From Streptomyces sp. S.PNR 29 (lineage in GTDB: Bacteria > Actinomycetota > Actinomycetes > Streptomycetales > Streptomycetaceae), in assembly GCF_030386795.1 (NCBI RefSeq), contig NZ_JANUQM010000003.1, positions 310,001 through 374,000 of the forward strand: 64,000 bases of DNA, written 5' to 3'. The notes under the pieces are model-generated. The model had not been told where the DNA came from. It did not search any database and was given only the letters and a program-made list of their open reading frames with translations. The position numbers were made by a program, and so were the translations under genes. This document shows, piece after piece, positions 16,574 to 25,011 of the stretch (its first letter is position 1; every line of letters starts with the position of its first letter).

Positions 16574-19309
16574 ATGGGCGGATCAGCGCCACGACGGGAC
16601 CTTCAGCTGCCGGTCGAGACGACCAGCTTCGTCGACCGGCGCGGGGAACTGACCGAGGGCCGTGAGCTGTTGGCCCGGGCGCGCCTGGTGACGCTGACCG
16701 GGCCCGGCGGCGTCGGCAAGACGCGGCTCGCCGCACGCATCGCGGCCCGCGTCGCACGCGCCTTCCCGGACGGGGTGCGTTTCGTGCACCTCTCCGGCCT
16801 GCACGACCCGGCGCTCGTCCCGCTCGCCGCCGGCGACGCGCTCGGGCTGCACGACCACAGCGCGCAGCCTCCGCTGGACGCGCTGGTGGAACAGGTACGC
16901 CGCCGGCGGCTGCTGCTCGTCGTCGACAACTGCGAGCACGTGCTGGGCGCGTGTGCGGAGCTGGCCGCGGCGTTGCTGCGCGGCACGACGGGTGTCCGCC
17001 TCCTCGCCACCAGCCGGCACCGACTCGGCCTCACCGAGGAACACCTCCTGGAGGTACGGCCCCTGCCGGTCCCCGACCCGGACGGCGACCTCTCCGCCGC
17101 CGAGGGCTACCCGGCCCTCACCCTCTTCGCCGACCGGGCCGCGGCCGTCGTACCCGGCTTCCGCCTGACCCCGGACAACCGAGCCGCGGTCGCCCGCCTC
17201 TGCCACCGCCTCGACGGCCTCCCCCTCGCCATCGAGCTGGCCGCCGTCCGCATGCGCGTCCTCGGCATCGAACAGCTCCTGGAACGCCTGGACGACCGCT
17301 ACCGCCTGCTGTCCGCCGGCAGCCCCGCCGTCCTGCCACGCCACCAGACCCTGCGCGCCGCCGTCGACTGGAGCCACGACCTGTGCACCGAACGGGAGCA
17401 ACTGGTGTGGGCCCGGCTGTCGGTGACGGCGGGCAGCTTCGACCTGGAGACGGCGGAGGCGGTGTGCGCGGACGAGGAGGACGCCGCACCGGGTCCCTCG
17501 ACCGACGGCGCGACGCCTGGGGAGGGGGGTGCGGACGGGTTACGGGCCTCGGAGGCGCGGGCGGACGGCTTGGGCACCGGGCCGGGGGCCTTGGATGAGC
17601 GGGCGGAGGGCTTGGGCACCGGGCCGGGGGCCTTGGGCGAGCGGGCGGAGGGCTTGGGCGCCGGGGCAGGGACCGGCGGTGTGCCAGCCGATGCCCGGCC
17701 CGGTACCGCCCACGTCGGCGGTCCGGCCGCCGATGCCCGGCCCGGCAGCGCGCGCGTCGGTGATCCGGCCGCCGATGCCCTGCCCCGCAGCGCACCCCCT
17801 GACGATGCATCCGACACCCGCACCCGCGACGCATCCCCCGGCGGAGCCGTCGGCGCTCGGCGTGCCCCCCGCATCCTGCGTCCCGACGTCCTCGAAGCCG
17901 TCGCCGGGCTCGTCGACAAGTCCGTGCTGTGCCGGGAGCCGGGGCCCGGCGGGGTTCGGTACCGGCTGCTCGACACGCTGCGGCAGTACGGGCTCGACAG
18001 GCTGAGGCGGCTGCCGGGGGAGGAGGCCGCCGCCCGGAGACGGCTCGGGAACTGGATGCTGCGGCGCGCCGCGGACTGTGAGCGGACGTGGTTCGGGCCG
18101 GGCCAGCCGGAGACCGTGGCGCGGCTGCGAGCCGACCAGGACAACCTGCGGGCCGTCCTCGACCACAGCCTCAGCACCCCGGACGAAGCGCTCGCCGGGC
18201 TGCGACTGGCGGGCACCCTCTGGTTCTACTGGCACGCCTGCGGAGCACCCCGCGAGGGCCGCTACTGGATCGACCGGGCTCTCGACGCCGGCCCCGAACC
18301 GACCCGGGAGCGGGCCCGCGGCCTGTGGGTGGCCGGTCTGCTCGCCGCCGTCACGCAGGACCTCTCCCGTGGCCACCGCCTCGCCGAGGAGGCCCGCGCG
18401 CTGGCCCGCACTCTGGGCGACGCGGCCGAGGAGGCCCACGCCGAGTACGTCGTCGGCGTCATCCGGCTGTTCCGCGACGACCTGCCGGGCGCGCTGGACC
18501 ACTTCGAGGCGAGCGTGGCCCGCGGCCCCGTCCCGGGCCAGCACCTCAGCATCGTCGGCCTCGACCAGGTCGAACTCGCCTGCGCCCTGGGCTTCCTGGG
18601 TGAGGCCGACCGTGCCGTCGAGGTCTGCGAGCGGGCCCTGCGGCTGTGCGAGGAACACGGCGAGGAGTGGGTGCGGTCGTACGTCCTGCGCATGCTCGCC
18701 CTCGCCCGCACGGTGCAGCAGGACTGGCCGTCGGCCGAACGGCACGCCCGCGAGTCCGTGCGCCTGAAGCTGGCCGTCCACGACGTCACCGGCATCGCGC
18801 TCACCCTCGACCTGCTGGCGCTGATCGCCACCCGGTGCGACGCCCACGAACGCGCGGCCGTCCTGCTGGGCGGCGCCGACCGCGTCTGGACCGACATCGA
18901 CAGGAACCGCTGGGGCTCGACGGCCCTCAACTCCGCCCGCCGCGACAGCGAGGCACGGATCCGCGCGGCCGTCGGGCGCCGCGACTACGAGCGGGCGTAC
19001 GCCCGGGGCGGTGGCCTCGGCCTCGCGGAGATCGTCGGATACGCGCTGCAGGAGCAGCCGCAGCAGGAACGGCACCGTGCGGAACGGTCCACCGGGACCG
19101 ACCGGTTGAGCGACCCGGCCGGCGTCCGCCTCACCCGCCGCGAGACCGAGGTCGCCCGGCTCGTCGCCGAGGGCCTCGCCAACCAGCAGATCGCCGACCG
19201 CCTGGTCATCGCCCGCCGTACCGCCGAAGGCCATGTGGAACGCATCCTCAGCAAGCTCGGCTTCAGCAGCCGCAGCCAGATCGCCGCCTGGGTGACGGCA
19301 CAACGCTGA
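16574..19309 (+). CDS. Large ATP-binding LuxR-family regulator (NB-ARC, TPR-like, HTH) with inserted repeats
   Basis: Regulator of 911 residues. Residues 20-300 are an AfsR/NB-ARC-type ATPase: Walker A TGPGGVGKTR at 42-51, LLLVVDNCEH as Walker B, and LDGLPLAIELAA. Residues about 305-430 are an unusual Gly/Ala/Pro-rich insertion built from two sets of 14-residue repeats. Residues about 435-850 are helical TPR-like repeats, and residues 852-911 are a LuxR HTH (LTRRETEVARLVAEGLANQQIADRL). Such proteins are ATP-dependent activators that sense unknown signals. A TTA codon at 17540-17542 lies in the insertion and suggests bldA dependence. The start ATG lies just after the 16509-16548 palindrome and has only a weak ribosome site. 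Confidence 0.9.
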   Translation: MGGSAPRRDLQLPVETTSFVDRRGELTEGRELLARARLVTLTGPGGVGKTRLAARIAARVARAFPDGVRFVHLSGLHDPALVPLAAGDALGLHDHSAQPPLDALVEQVRRRRLLLVVDNCEHVLGACAELAAALLRGTTGVRLLATSRHRLGLTEEHLLEVRPLPVPDPDGDLSAAEGYPALTLFADRAAAVVPGFRLTPDNRAAVARLCHRLDGLPLAIELAAVRMRVLGIEQLLERLDDRYRLLSAGSPAVLPRHQTLRAAVDWSHDLCTEREQLVWARLSVTAGSFDLETAEAVCADEEDAAPGPSTDGATPGEGGADGLRASEARADGLGTGPGALDERAEGLGTGPGALGERAEGLGAGAGTGGVPADARPGTAHVGGPAADARPGSARVGDPAADALPRSAPPDDASDTRTRDASPGGAVGARRAPRILRPDVLEAVAGLVDKSVLCREPGPGGVRYRLLDTLRQYGLDRLRRLPGEEAAARRRLGNWMLRRAADCERTWFGPGQPETVARLRADQDNLRAVLDHSLSTPDEALAGLRLAGTLWFYWHACGAPREGRYWIDRALDAGPEPTRERARGLWVAGLLAAVTQDLSRGHRLAEEARALARTLGDAAEEAHAEYVVGVIRLFRDDLPGALDHFEASVARGPVPGQHLSIVGLDQVELACALGFLGEADRAVEVCERALRLCEEHGEEWVRSYVLRMLALARTVQQDWPSAERHARESVRLKLAVHDVTGIALTLDLLALIATRCDAHERAAVLLGGADRVWTDIDRNRWGSTALNSARRDSEARIRAAVGRRDYERAYARGGGLGLAEIVGYALQEQPQQERHRAERSTGTDRLSDPAGVRLTRRETEVARLVAEGLANQQIADRLVIARRTAEGHVERILSKLGFSSRSQIAAWVTAQR
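17557..17682 (+). repeat. 42-bp tandem repeat, three copies, within the LuxR gene
   Basis: Units at 17557-17598, 17599-17640 and 17641-17682. Units 1 and 2 differ at only a few bases; unit 3 is more diverged. Each encodes a 14-residue block of the form RAEGLGTGPGALGE, so copy number changes keep the frame. Confidence 0.9.
17687..17812 (+). repeat. Second 42-bp tandem repeat family, three copies, within the LuxR gene
   Basis: Units at 17687-17728, 17729-17770 and 17771-17812 encode 14-residue blocks such as ADARPGTAHVGGPA. The sequence is unrelated to the preceding repeats, yet the unit length is the same, which points to slippage or unequal exchange in a linker tolerant of length change. Confidence 0.88.
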
Positions 19310-19354
19310 ACCACCCCTCCGACAGAGCACCATCCACCATCCCAGGGGGACCAC

Positions 19355-20251
19355 ATGAGCACCCAAGGCCCGTTCGATCACCGCATCGCCGTCTTCGGTA
19401 CCGACGACGCCTTCCTCGCCACCGCCCTGCCCTTCCTCACCGAGGGGCTCGCGGCGCCCGAAGAACCCCCGCCCGTGGCCATCGCCGCCCCCGACAAGCT
19501 GGACCTCCTGCGCGACACCCTCGGCGGCGACGCCCAGCGGATCACCTGCATCCCGCACACCGACTGGTACACCGGCTCCGCCGCCAACGCCGTCGCGCAG
19601 GCCGCCGGTCACCTCGCCGCACACAGCGGACCCGGCGGCCGTGTCCACCTCCTCATGGAGCCCGTCTGGAACGGCCGCGCAGGGCGCTCCGTACGCGAGA
19701 CCACCGAGTGGATCCGCTACGAGGCCCTCGCCAACCTCCTCTTCGCCCCGATGGCGACGACCGTCCTGTGCGCCTACGACACCCGCACCGCCGGTACCGC
19801 CGTCGTCGAGGCGGCCCGCCGCGCCCACCCGGACACCGGCGTCTACGTGGACCCGGTCGTGCTCACTGCCGAACTGGACTCCGTACCGCTGCCCCCGCCC
19901 CCGCCCGACGCGGCGCGGCTCGCCGAGCCCACCGTCGACGCCGTCCAGGCCTGGGCCGTCGGCCGCGGTCTCCCGGCCGCCGACGCGGAGCTGTTCGCCA
20001 CGGCCGTCACCGAGACCGCGGCCCACCTCGGCCCCCTCACCCGTCCCGCCCTCCTGTGGGGCGACCCCCCGGCCTGCGTCGCCGAGCTGTGCGCCGCCCG
20101 CCGCGTCGACGACCCGCTCGCCGGCTTCGTCCCACCGCCCGTGACCGACCCGGAGCCCGGCCAGGGCCTGTGGTACGCGCGGCAGGTGTGCGCGTACGTC
20201 GATGTACGGGACGACGACAGGGGAGCGACCGTACGCCTGCAGTACGCGTAG
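19355..20251 (+). CDS. MEDS-domain/anti-sigma-type (RsbA-like) regulatory protein
   Basis: Protein of 298 residues. Residues about 8-170 look like a MEDS (DcmR-like sensory) domain: RIAVFGTDDAFLATALPFL, a central VHLLMEPVW strand and WIRYEALANLLFAPMATTVLCAYD. Residues about 190-298 resemble a worn-down GHKL ATPase of the RsbW class (LFATAVTETAAHLG in the N-box position, GQGLWYARQVCAYVDV in the G-box position). This two-part layout is known from RsbA-like anti-sigma regulators in Streptomyces. The ATG at 19355 follows GGGGGA. A second ATP-binding protein gene follows 98 bases later, and the LuxR gene is 45 bases upstream. The partner sigma factor is unknown. Confidence 0.75.
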   Translation: MSTQGPFDHRIAVFGTDDAFLATALPFLTEGLAAPEEPPPVAIAAPDKLDLLRDTLGGDAQRITCIPHTDWYTGSAANAVAQAAGHLAAHSGPGGRVHLLMEPVWNGRAGRSVRETTEWIRYEALANLLFAPMATTVLCAYDTRTAGTAVVEAARRAHPDTGVYVDPVVLTAELDSVPLPPPPPDAARLAEPTVDAVQAWAVGRGLPAADAELFATAVTETAAHLGPLTRPALLWGDPPACVAELCAARRVDDPLAGFVPPPVTDPEPGQGLWYARQVCAYVDVRDDDRGATVRLQYA

Positions 20252-20349
20252 CCGCGTACGCGGGGATACCCCGAAGCGGGGAGAAGCAGGTAGGGGAACG
20301 GGTAGTCCTCCCCCTGCGGGGAACGGTCCCCGGCGGCCACCCTGGAACC

Positions 20350-20832
20350 ATGCTGCGACTCTCCGGGGGAGCGCCCCCGGACCCCGACGATAGGTACGGT
20401 CCGTTCCCCCAGCCACCGCTGGGGGCGGGCCATCTGAGCGCCGAGTACGACCCCCGTCCCTCCGCCGTCCGCGAGGCACGCGCCGAGGTCCGCAGGCAGC
20501 TGGAGGGATGGGGGCTCGCCGAGCGGGGCGACGTGGCCGAGGTGACCGAACTCCTCGTCAGCGAACTCGCCACCAACGCCCTGCTGCACGCAGCGAGCCG
20601 CTTCAGGCTCACCCTGTCCGCCGCGCACGGCGTCCTGCGCTGCGAGGTCGCCGACGCGGGCCGCCGCGTGCCGCAGGTGCTCGACGCGGGGGCCTCGGAG
20701 AGCGGCCGAGGGATGTTCCTGGTGGACGCGCTCGCCCAGCGCTGGGGCTGCCACCAGGACGCGCTGGGCAAGACCGTCTGGTTCGAGCTCGGCACCTGCG
20801 GGTCGGACGGCTGCGGACAGCGGCAGCCGTAA
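20350..20832 (+). CDS. ATP-binding anti-sigma-type protein (RsbW-like GHKL ATPase)
   Basis: Protein of 160 residues with a single GHKL ATPase domain. The N-box is VTELLVSELATNALLHA, the G1-box region CEVADAGRRVPQV and the G2-like stretch ESGRGMFLVDALAQRWG, followed by KTVWFEL. These small serine-kinase-like proteins are abundant in Streptomyces and act on anti-anti-sigma factors or other partners. The ATG at 20350 is inferred from the domain start; the upstream GGAAC is a weak ribosome site. A CCCCTGCGGGG hairpin lies about 30 bases upstream. Two Cys near the C-terminus (TCGSDGCG) could bind metal. Confidence 0.82.
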   Translation: MLRLSGGAPPDPDDRYGPFPQPPLGAGHLSAEYDPRPSAVREARAEVRRQLEGWGLAERGDVAEVTELLVSELATNALLHAASRFRLTLSAAHGVLRCEVADAGRRVPQVLDAGASESGRGMFLVDALAQRWGCHQDALGKTVWFELGTCGSDGCGQRQP

Positions 20833-20955
20833 CGCTCCGCCGGTCGGGCGGCTCCGGCGGCGCACCCGGCCCCTGGAGCCGGCGCTGGGCGCTTCGGGTG
20901 AAGATCCGTGCAGGCCCTCTTGTCCCCCGGGCGGCTTTGAGCTTTCTTGACCATC

Positions 20956-22272
20956 ATGGCGGACACCACGGGAAACACCCAGAGCACCGAGGCGACGCAC
21001 GACCCGGCGCTCCGCAAGGCCAGTTGGAAGCACATCGGACCCGGCATCGTCGTCGCCGCGACCGGTGTGGGCGCCGGCGACCTGGTCGCCACGCTCATCG
21101 CGGGCAGCAACTTCGGCTACACCCTGCTGTGGGCCGCGATCGTCGGCTGCCTGGTGAAGATCTCCCTCGCCGAGGCCGCGGGCCGCTGGCACCTGTCCAC
21201 CGGCCGCACCCTCTTCGACGGCTGGGCCAGCCTCGGCCGCTGGACCACGTACTTCTTCGTCGTCTACGCCGTGATCTGGGGCTTCGTCTACGGCGCGGCG
21301 GCGATGTCGTCGAGCGCGCTGCCGCTGCAGGCGCTGTTCCCGGACGTCATGGACCTCAAGTGGTGGGGCGTGGCCTGCGGCCTGGTCGGCCTGGTCTTCG
21401 TGTGGTTCAACAAGTACGCGGTCTTCGAGAAGGCCATGACGGTCCTGGTGGGCGTCATGTTCGTGGTGACGGTCTATCTGGCGATCCGTGTCACCCCGAA
21501 CCTGCCCGACGCCTTCGCCGGCCTCCTCCCGGTCCTGCCCGACGAGAAGGACTCCGTCCTCAACACCCTCGGCCTGATCGGCGGCGTCGGCGGCACGATC
21601 ACGCTGGCCGCGTACGGCTACTGGGTCAACGCCAAGGGCTGGACCGACACCGGCTGGATGAAGGTCATGCGCCTGGACAACCGCGTCGCCTACGCGACCA
21701 CGGGCATCTTCGTGGTGGCCATGCTCTTCGTCGGCGCGGAGCTGCTGCACTCCGCGAACGTCGCCCTCGCGAGCGGTGACAAGGGCCTCGTCCAGCTCGG
21801 CGACATCCTGGAGGAGGAGTACGGCACGGCGACGGCGAAGTTCTTCCTGATCGGCTTCTTCGCCACCTCCTTCACCTCCCTGATCGGCGTCTGGCACGGT
21901 GTGAGCCTGATGTTCGCGGACTTCGTGGCGCGGTACCGCACACAGGGCGGGGCGAAGGGCGAGGAGGTCGCCTCGGGCGCGCGAGAACGGTCCTGGCCCT
22001 TCCGCGCGTACCTGCTCTGGCTGACCTTCCCGCCCATCGTCCTGCTCTTCCAGGGACAGCCCTTCCGCCTGGTCATCATCTACGGCGTGCTGGGCGCGGC
22101 CTTCATGCCCTTCCTGGCCCTGACCCTGATCTGGCTCCTGAACTCCGCACGCACCCCGGCCGAGTGGCGCAACGGCCCGCTGAGCAACGGGATGCTCGCC
22201 GTCGCCGGGCTGCTGTTCCTGGTCCTGTGCGTGAAGCAGGTCTGGGACCAGCCGTGGGCGGAGTTCTTCTAG
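20956..22272 (+). CDS. Nramp-superfamily transporter lacking the canonical metal-site motifs
   Basis: Integral membrane protein of 438 residues with about 11 hydrophobic helices and the overall Nramp/LeuT layout (WKHIGPGIVVAATGVGAGDL in helix 1, FGYTLLWAAIVGC in helix 2). Classical Nramp proton-coupled manganese/iron carriers have DPGN in helix 1 and MPH in helix 6. Here helix 1 reads GAGDL and the helix 6 region reads GGTITLAAYGYWVNAKGW, so both metal-ligand motifs are absent and the substrate is probably not Mn or Fe. The ATG at 20956 lacks a Shine-Dalgarno. The gene ends 16 bases from the convergent 22289 gene. Confidence 0.83.
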   Translation: MADTTGNTQSTEATHDPALRKASWKHIGPGIVVAATGVGAGDLVATLIAGSNFGYTLLWAAIVGCLVKISLAEAAGRWHLSTGRTLFDGWASLGRWTTYFFVVYAVIWGFVYGAAAMSSSALPLQALFPDVMDLKWWGVACGLVGLVFVWFNKYAVFEKAMTVLVGVMFVVTVYLAIRVTPNLPDAFAGLLPVLPDEKDSVLNTLGLIGGVGGTITLAAYGYWVNAKGWTDTGWMKVMRLDNRVAYATTGIFVVAMLFVGAELLHSANVALASGDKGLVQLGDILEEEYGTATAKFFLIGFFATSFTSLIGVWHGVSLMFADFVARYRTQGGAKGEEVASGARERSWPFRAYLLWLTFPPIVLLFQGQPFRLVIIYGVLGAAFMPFLALTLIWLLNSARTPAEWRNGPLSNGMLAVAGLLFLVLCVKQVWDQPWAEFF

Positions 22273-22288
22273 CGGTCGCCCACCAGGG

Positions 22289-23533
22289 CTACCGCCAGTT
22301 CGGGCTGAGGGCGATCCGGCGAAGCTCGTCCATGGTCAGGGCGGGCTTCGCACGGGTGGCGTCGCGGTTCTGGGCGCCGGAGTTGAAGGCGCTGACCACC
22401 ACGCGGAAACCGTCCGTCCGCAGGGTGTCGACGGTCCACATGACGACCCCGCCGCCACCCTTCTCGCCGGGGCCCTGCCGCTCCCTCACCCTGGTGCCGT
22501 CCTGGAGGGTCTCGGCGTCGGAGCCGAACAGCTCACCGGCGACGTCCGACATGCCGGGCTGCACATTGATCTGGACGAGGCTCGCGCCCTTGCCGTCGTC
22601 GACGACCACATAACCGAACCCGCCCTCCTCGCCGCCCTTCGCGACCACCTCGGCACGCCCGGGGACCAGGTCGGCGAGGGTCCGGGCGATCTGCGAGCCG
22701 TCGGGGACGGCCGGTGTGGCACTCGGCTCCTCCACGTCCTTCCGGCTGCGCGGATCCTCGGGGATCGCGTCGACGGCGGCCCGCCACTCAGGCGCCGTCA
22801 CCAGCTTCTTCAACTCCGCTGCCGACAAAGGCGGCTCCGGCCTGCTGACGGGCTCGTCCTTCTCCGCGGCGGAGTTCCACTCGCTCACGCTGACCTGCTG
22901 CCCGGCGGGCGTGACAAGTGCGGCGTTCCACCACTTGGTGTCGGCCCGGCGGTCCGGATACTCGTACCCCTGGAGAAGCATGAGTTTCGACCCGTCGGAC
23001 AGCGTGCTGGTGACGCAGCTGTCGTACGGCGTGAACGCCTTGTCGGGGCACCGGGTCGCCTGCCGGGCCTGCTCGCTGCCCGGCTCCACCCGGTTCAGGC
23101 TGACGGAGATCGCCCCCGGACCCTTGCCGTCGTCGTACACGAGGTGGGCGTACGGCCCGAAGGCCGCGTCGGTGGCGCGCCCGTGCTCCCCGCTGACCCT
23201 GCCCTCGGGGAGCTGCTCCTTGAGCATGCCGATCAGCCGGTCGGCGGAGTAGGCACCGGGGGCGGTGCGGCCGGCCGTCGGCCCGGCCGCCACCGGCCGG
23301 GGCCCCTTCGCCTCGTCGCCGTCCGGCACCAGCACCGCACCGCCCACGCCCACCAGCGCCAGCCCGGCCGCGCCGCCCACCACGGCGGCCCGGCGCCGCA
23401 GCCTGAGGCGCCGCCCGCGGGCCCGGCCGGCCGCGGCGAGCGCGGCCCGGTCGGTGTCGAAGGCGCCGCCGGTGTCGCGCAGGGCGGCGGCGAGCCGGTC
23501 CTCGAAGGGATCGCTGTGCTGGTCGACGGGCAT
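22289..23533 (-). CDS. Single-pass membrane protein, probable partner of the adjacent sigma factor
   Basis: Protein of 414 residues. Residues 1-45 are cytoplasmic (DPFEDRLAAALRDTG), residues about 48-68 form a membrane helix after the basic GRRLRLRRR, and about 340 residues lie outside. The outer part has two related halves, each with a PYAHLVYDDGKGPGAISVSL-like or GYVVVDDGKGASLVQINVQ strand pair, suggesting a duplicated domain. It is 45 bases downstream of the sigma-factor gene on the same strand, a layout typical of sigma factors paired with membrane regulators. The N-terminus lacks a zinc-type anti-sigma motif, so regulation of the sigma factor is inferred. Confidence 0.75.
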   Translation of the reverse strand: MPVDQHSDPFEDRLAAALRDTGGAFDTDRAALAAAGRARGRRLRLRRRAAVVGGAAGLALVGVGGAVLVPDGDEAKGPRPVAAGPTAGRTAPGAYSADRLIGMLKEQLPEGRVSGEHGRATDAAFGPYAHLVYDDGKGPGAISVSLNRVEPGSEQARQATRCPDKAFTPYDSCVTSTLSDGSKLMLLQGYEYPDRRADTKWWNAALVTPAGQQVSVSEWNSAAEKDEPVSRPEPPLSAAELKKLVTAPEWRAAVDAIPEDPRSRKDVEEPSATPAVPDGSQIARTLADLVPGRAEVVAKGGEEGGFGYVVVDDGKGASLVQINVQPGMSDVAGELFGSDAETLQDGTRVRERQGPGEKGGGGVVMWTVDTLRTDGFRVVVSAFNSGAQNRDATRAKPALTMDELRRIALSPNWR

Positions 23534-23578
23534 GGCACACCACCGTTTCCGCGAGGTCGGAGAAGAGCGAAGGGGATG

Positions 23579-24088
23579 TCAGGGGCGGGCGTACTCGGCG
23601 AGGTCCTCGCCCAGCAGCTCCCGCAGCCGGGCCAGCGCACGGACGCACCGCGTCCGCACCGCCGCCGAGCTGGCGTTCATCGCGTCGGCCGTCTCCTCGA
23701 TGGAGCGGTCCTCCCAGTACCGCAGGACGACCACGGCCCGGTCCTTGGCGGGCAGCCGGGACAGCGCATCGAGCAGGGTGAGCCGGAGCGACGCGTCACC
23801 GTCGGCCGTGCCCGGCAGGTCGGGGAACACGTCCGTCGAGCGCTCGGCACTGCTGCGCCGCCGCTGGTGGGCGAGGAACGCCCGGGTGAGGACGGTCTGC
23901 GCGTACCCGGCGGGATTGCCGACCCGGGACACCCGCGACCAGCGGACGTACAGCCGCCCGAGGGTCTCCTGGACGAGATCCTCGGCGAGATGCGTGTCCC
24001 CGGCCGTGAGCAGACAGGCGGACCGGTACAGGTGACCCGCACGCGCTGCCGCGAACTGAGCGTACTCGTCCGCGCGGTCGTGTCTCAT
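23579..24088 (-). CDS. SigE-family (ECF-type) RNA polymerase sigma factor
   Basis: Sigma factor of 169 residues with region 2 (LYRSACLLTAGDTHLAEDLVQETLGRLYVRW) and region 4 (LSRLPAKDRAVVVLRYWEDRSIEETADAMNASSAAVRTRCVRALARLRELL). The wording and size fit the SigE-like group common in Streptomyces. I use the ATG at 24088, which follows GGGGAGC; a longer frame reaching 24274 has no support. It is followed by the 22289 membrane protein gene in the same operon. The -35/-10 type it recognises cannot be told from sequence. Confidence 0.9.
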   Translation of the reverse strand: MRHDRADEYAQFAAARAGHLYRSACLLTAGDTHLAEDLVQETLGRLYVRWSRVSRVGNPAGYAQTVLTRAFLAHQRRRSSAERSTDVFPDLPGTADGDASLRLTLLDALSRLPAKDRAVVVLRYWEDRSIEETADAMNASSAAVRTRCVRALARLRELLGEDLAEYARP

Positions 24089-24188
24089 CGGCTCGCTCCC
24101 CCTGCACCCGTGCCCGGTCCGCACCGTCCTCACCTCATTGATGCGGTGGGCCCCGGGAAATGTTTCACGCGCCGGGCGTCGAGGTGTG

Positions 24189-24578
24189 TCAGGAGGTCCA
24201 CACCAGTCTGTCCAGCAACAGCCCCACCGCGCATCCCGCCAGCAGCACGCCCGTCGACATCCACAAGGCCGCACCCGTCGCGCTCATCACATCCCAGCGC
24301 AGCGACACCGTGAGCAGCTGTGCCGCCGCCGGCACCGCGCAGGCCGCCGCCAGGTGCCGTACCGGCACCTGCCGCCCCGGCTCCGGATGCACCCGCGCCG
24401 CGGCCCAGGTGGCGAGCACGACACAGAGCAGGTTCGGCAGATGGACGAGGGCCACCGCCGCACCGAAGGAGCCGACGCCCGCCGGACCGACCAACGGCCC
24501 GTACACCAGCGTCATCTGGAGGTACTCGCTGACGACGAGTACGACGATGCCCACGGCCCAGGACCGGATGAGAGCCAT
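24189..24578 (-). CDS. Small integral membrane protein
   Basis: Protein of 129 residues with four predicted membrane helices (residues about 5-25, 33-55, 70-90 and 100-122) and no recognised domain. The ATG at 24578 follows GGAGG and shares one base with the stop of the DUF3592 gene upstream (TGATG), so the two are translationally coupled. It ends the operon that starts with the 521-residue pilin-like protein. Function unknown. Confidence 0.78.
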   Translation of the reverse strand: MALIRSWAVGIVVLVVSEYLQMTLVYGPLVGPAGVGSFGAAVALVHLPNLLCVVLATWAAARVHPEPGRQVPVRHLAAACAVPAAAQLLTVSLRWDVMSATGAALWMSTGVLLAGCAVGLLLDRLVWTS

Positions 24579-25009
24579 CAACCGCCTCCGAAGATCTCGA
24601 ACCAGAGCAGGGTCGCGAAACCCAGCGCCGCCATGCCGCAGCCCGCCGTCAGCGCCAGGGACTGCAGGACGGGGGGCCAGGTCCCCCGGCCCGCCACCGT
24701 CGCCGTCCCCTTCGGATCGCGGGGGTCATAGGTGACGGTGACCGGGGTGCCCTCCGTCGTCGACCAGCTCGCGAGGTCCTCGAACTCGACCCGCGTGCCG
24801 TCGGCCGTGTGGAAGACGAAGAAATGACGGGTGGCGTCGGAGCGGTTGTACGGCTCGGTCTCCACCCGCACGCACTCACCGCCCGTCCGCACGCCCCGCC
24901 GCAGCACGCGCGCCACCGTGACCAGACGGCGCGCGTACTTCAGCGACACCGCGCCGAACAGCGCCACGAGCAGCGTCAGAACGACGTAACCGGCGCCGGG
25001 CACCTCCAC
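24578..25009 (-). CDS. DUF3592 membrane protein
   Basis: Protein of 143 residues with the DUF3592 layout: membrane helix at about residues 5-25, a small extracytoplasmic beta domain (VRVETEPYNRSDATRHFFVFHTAD; TPVTVTYDPRDPKGTATV), and a second helix near the C-terminus (LALTAGCGMAALGFATLLWF). The GTG at 25009 begins 2 bases after the lipoprotein stop, so it is within the same operon. Role unknown. Confidence 0.85.
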   Translation of the reverse strand: MEVPGAGYVVLTLLVALFGAVSLKYARRLVTVARVLRRGVRTGGECVRVETEPYNRSDATRHFFVFHTADGTRVEFEDLASWSTTEGTPVTVTYDPRDPKGTATVAGRGTWPPVLQSLALTAGCGMAALGFATLLWFEIFGGG

Positions 25010-25011
25010 GG

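Noticed and set aside
17540..20479. A 979-codon open frame on the minus strand opposite the LuxR regulator and MEDS protein
   Set aside because: Shadow of high-GC genes on the plus strand with clear domains; no start signals and no recognisable protein features.
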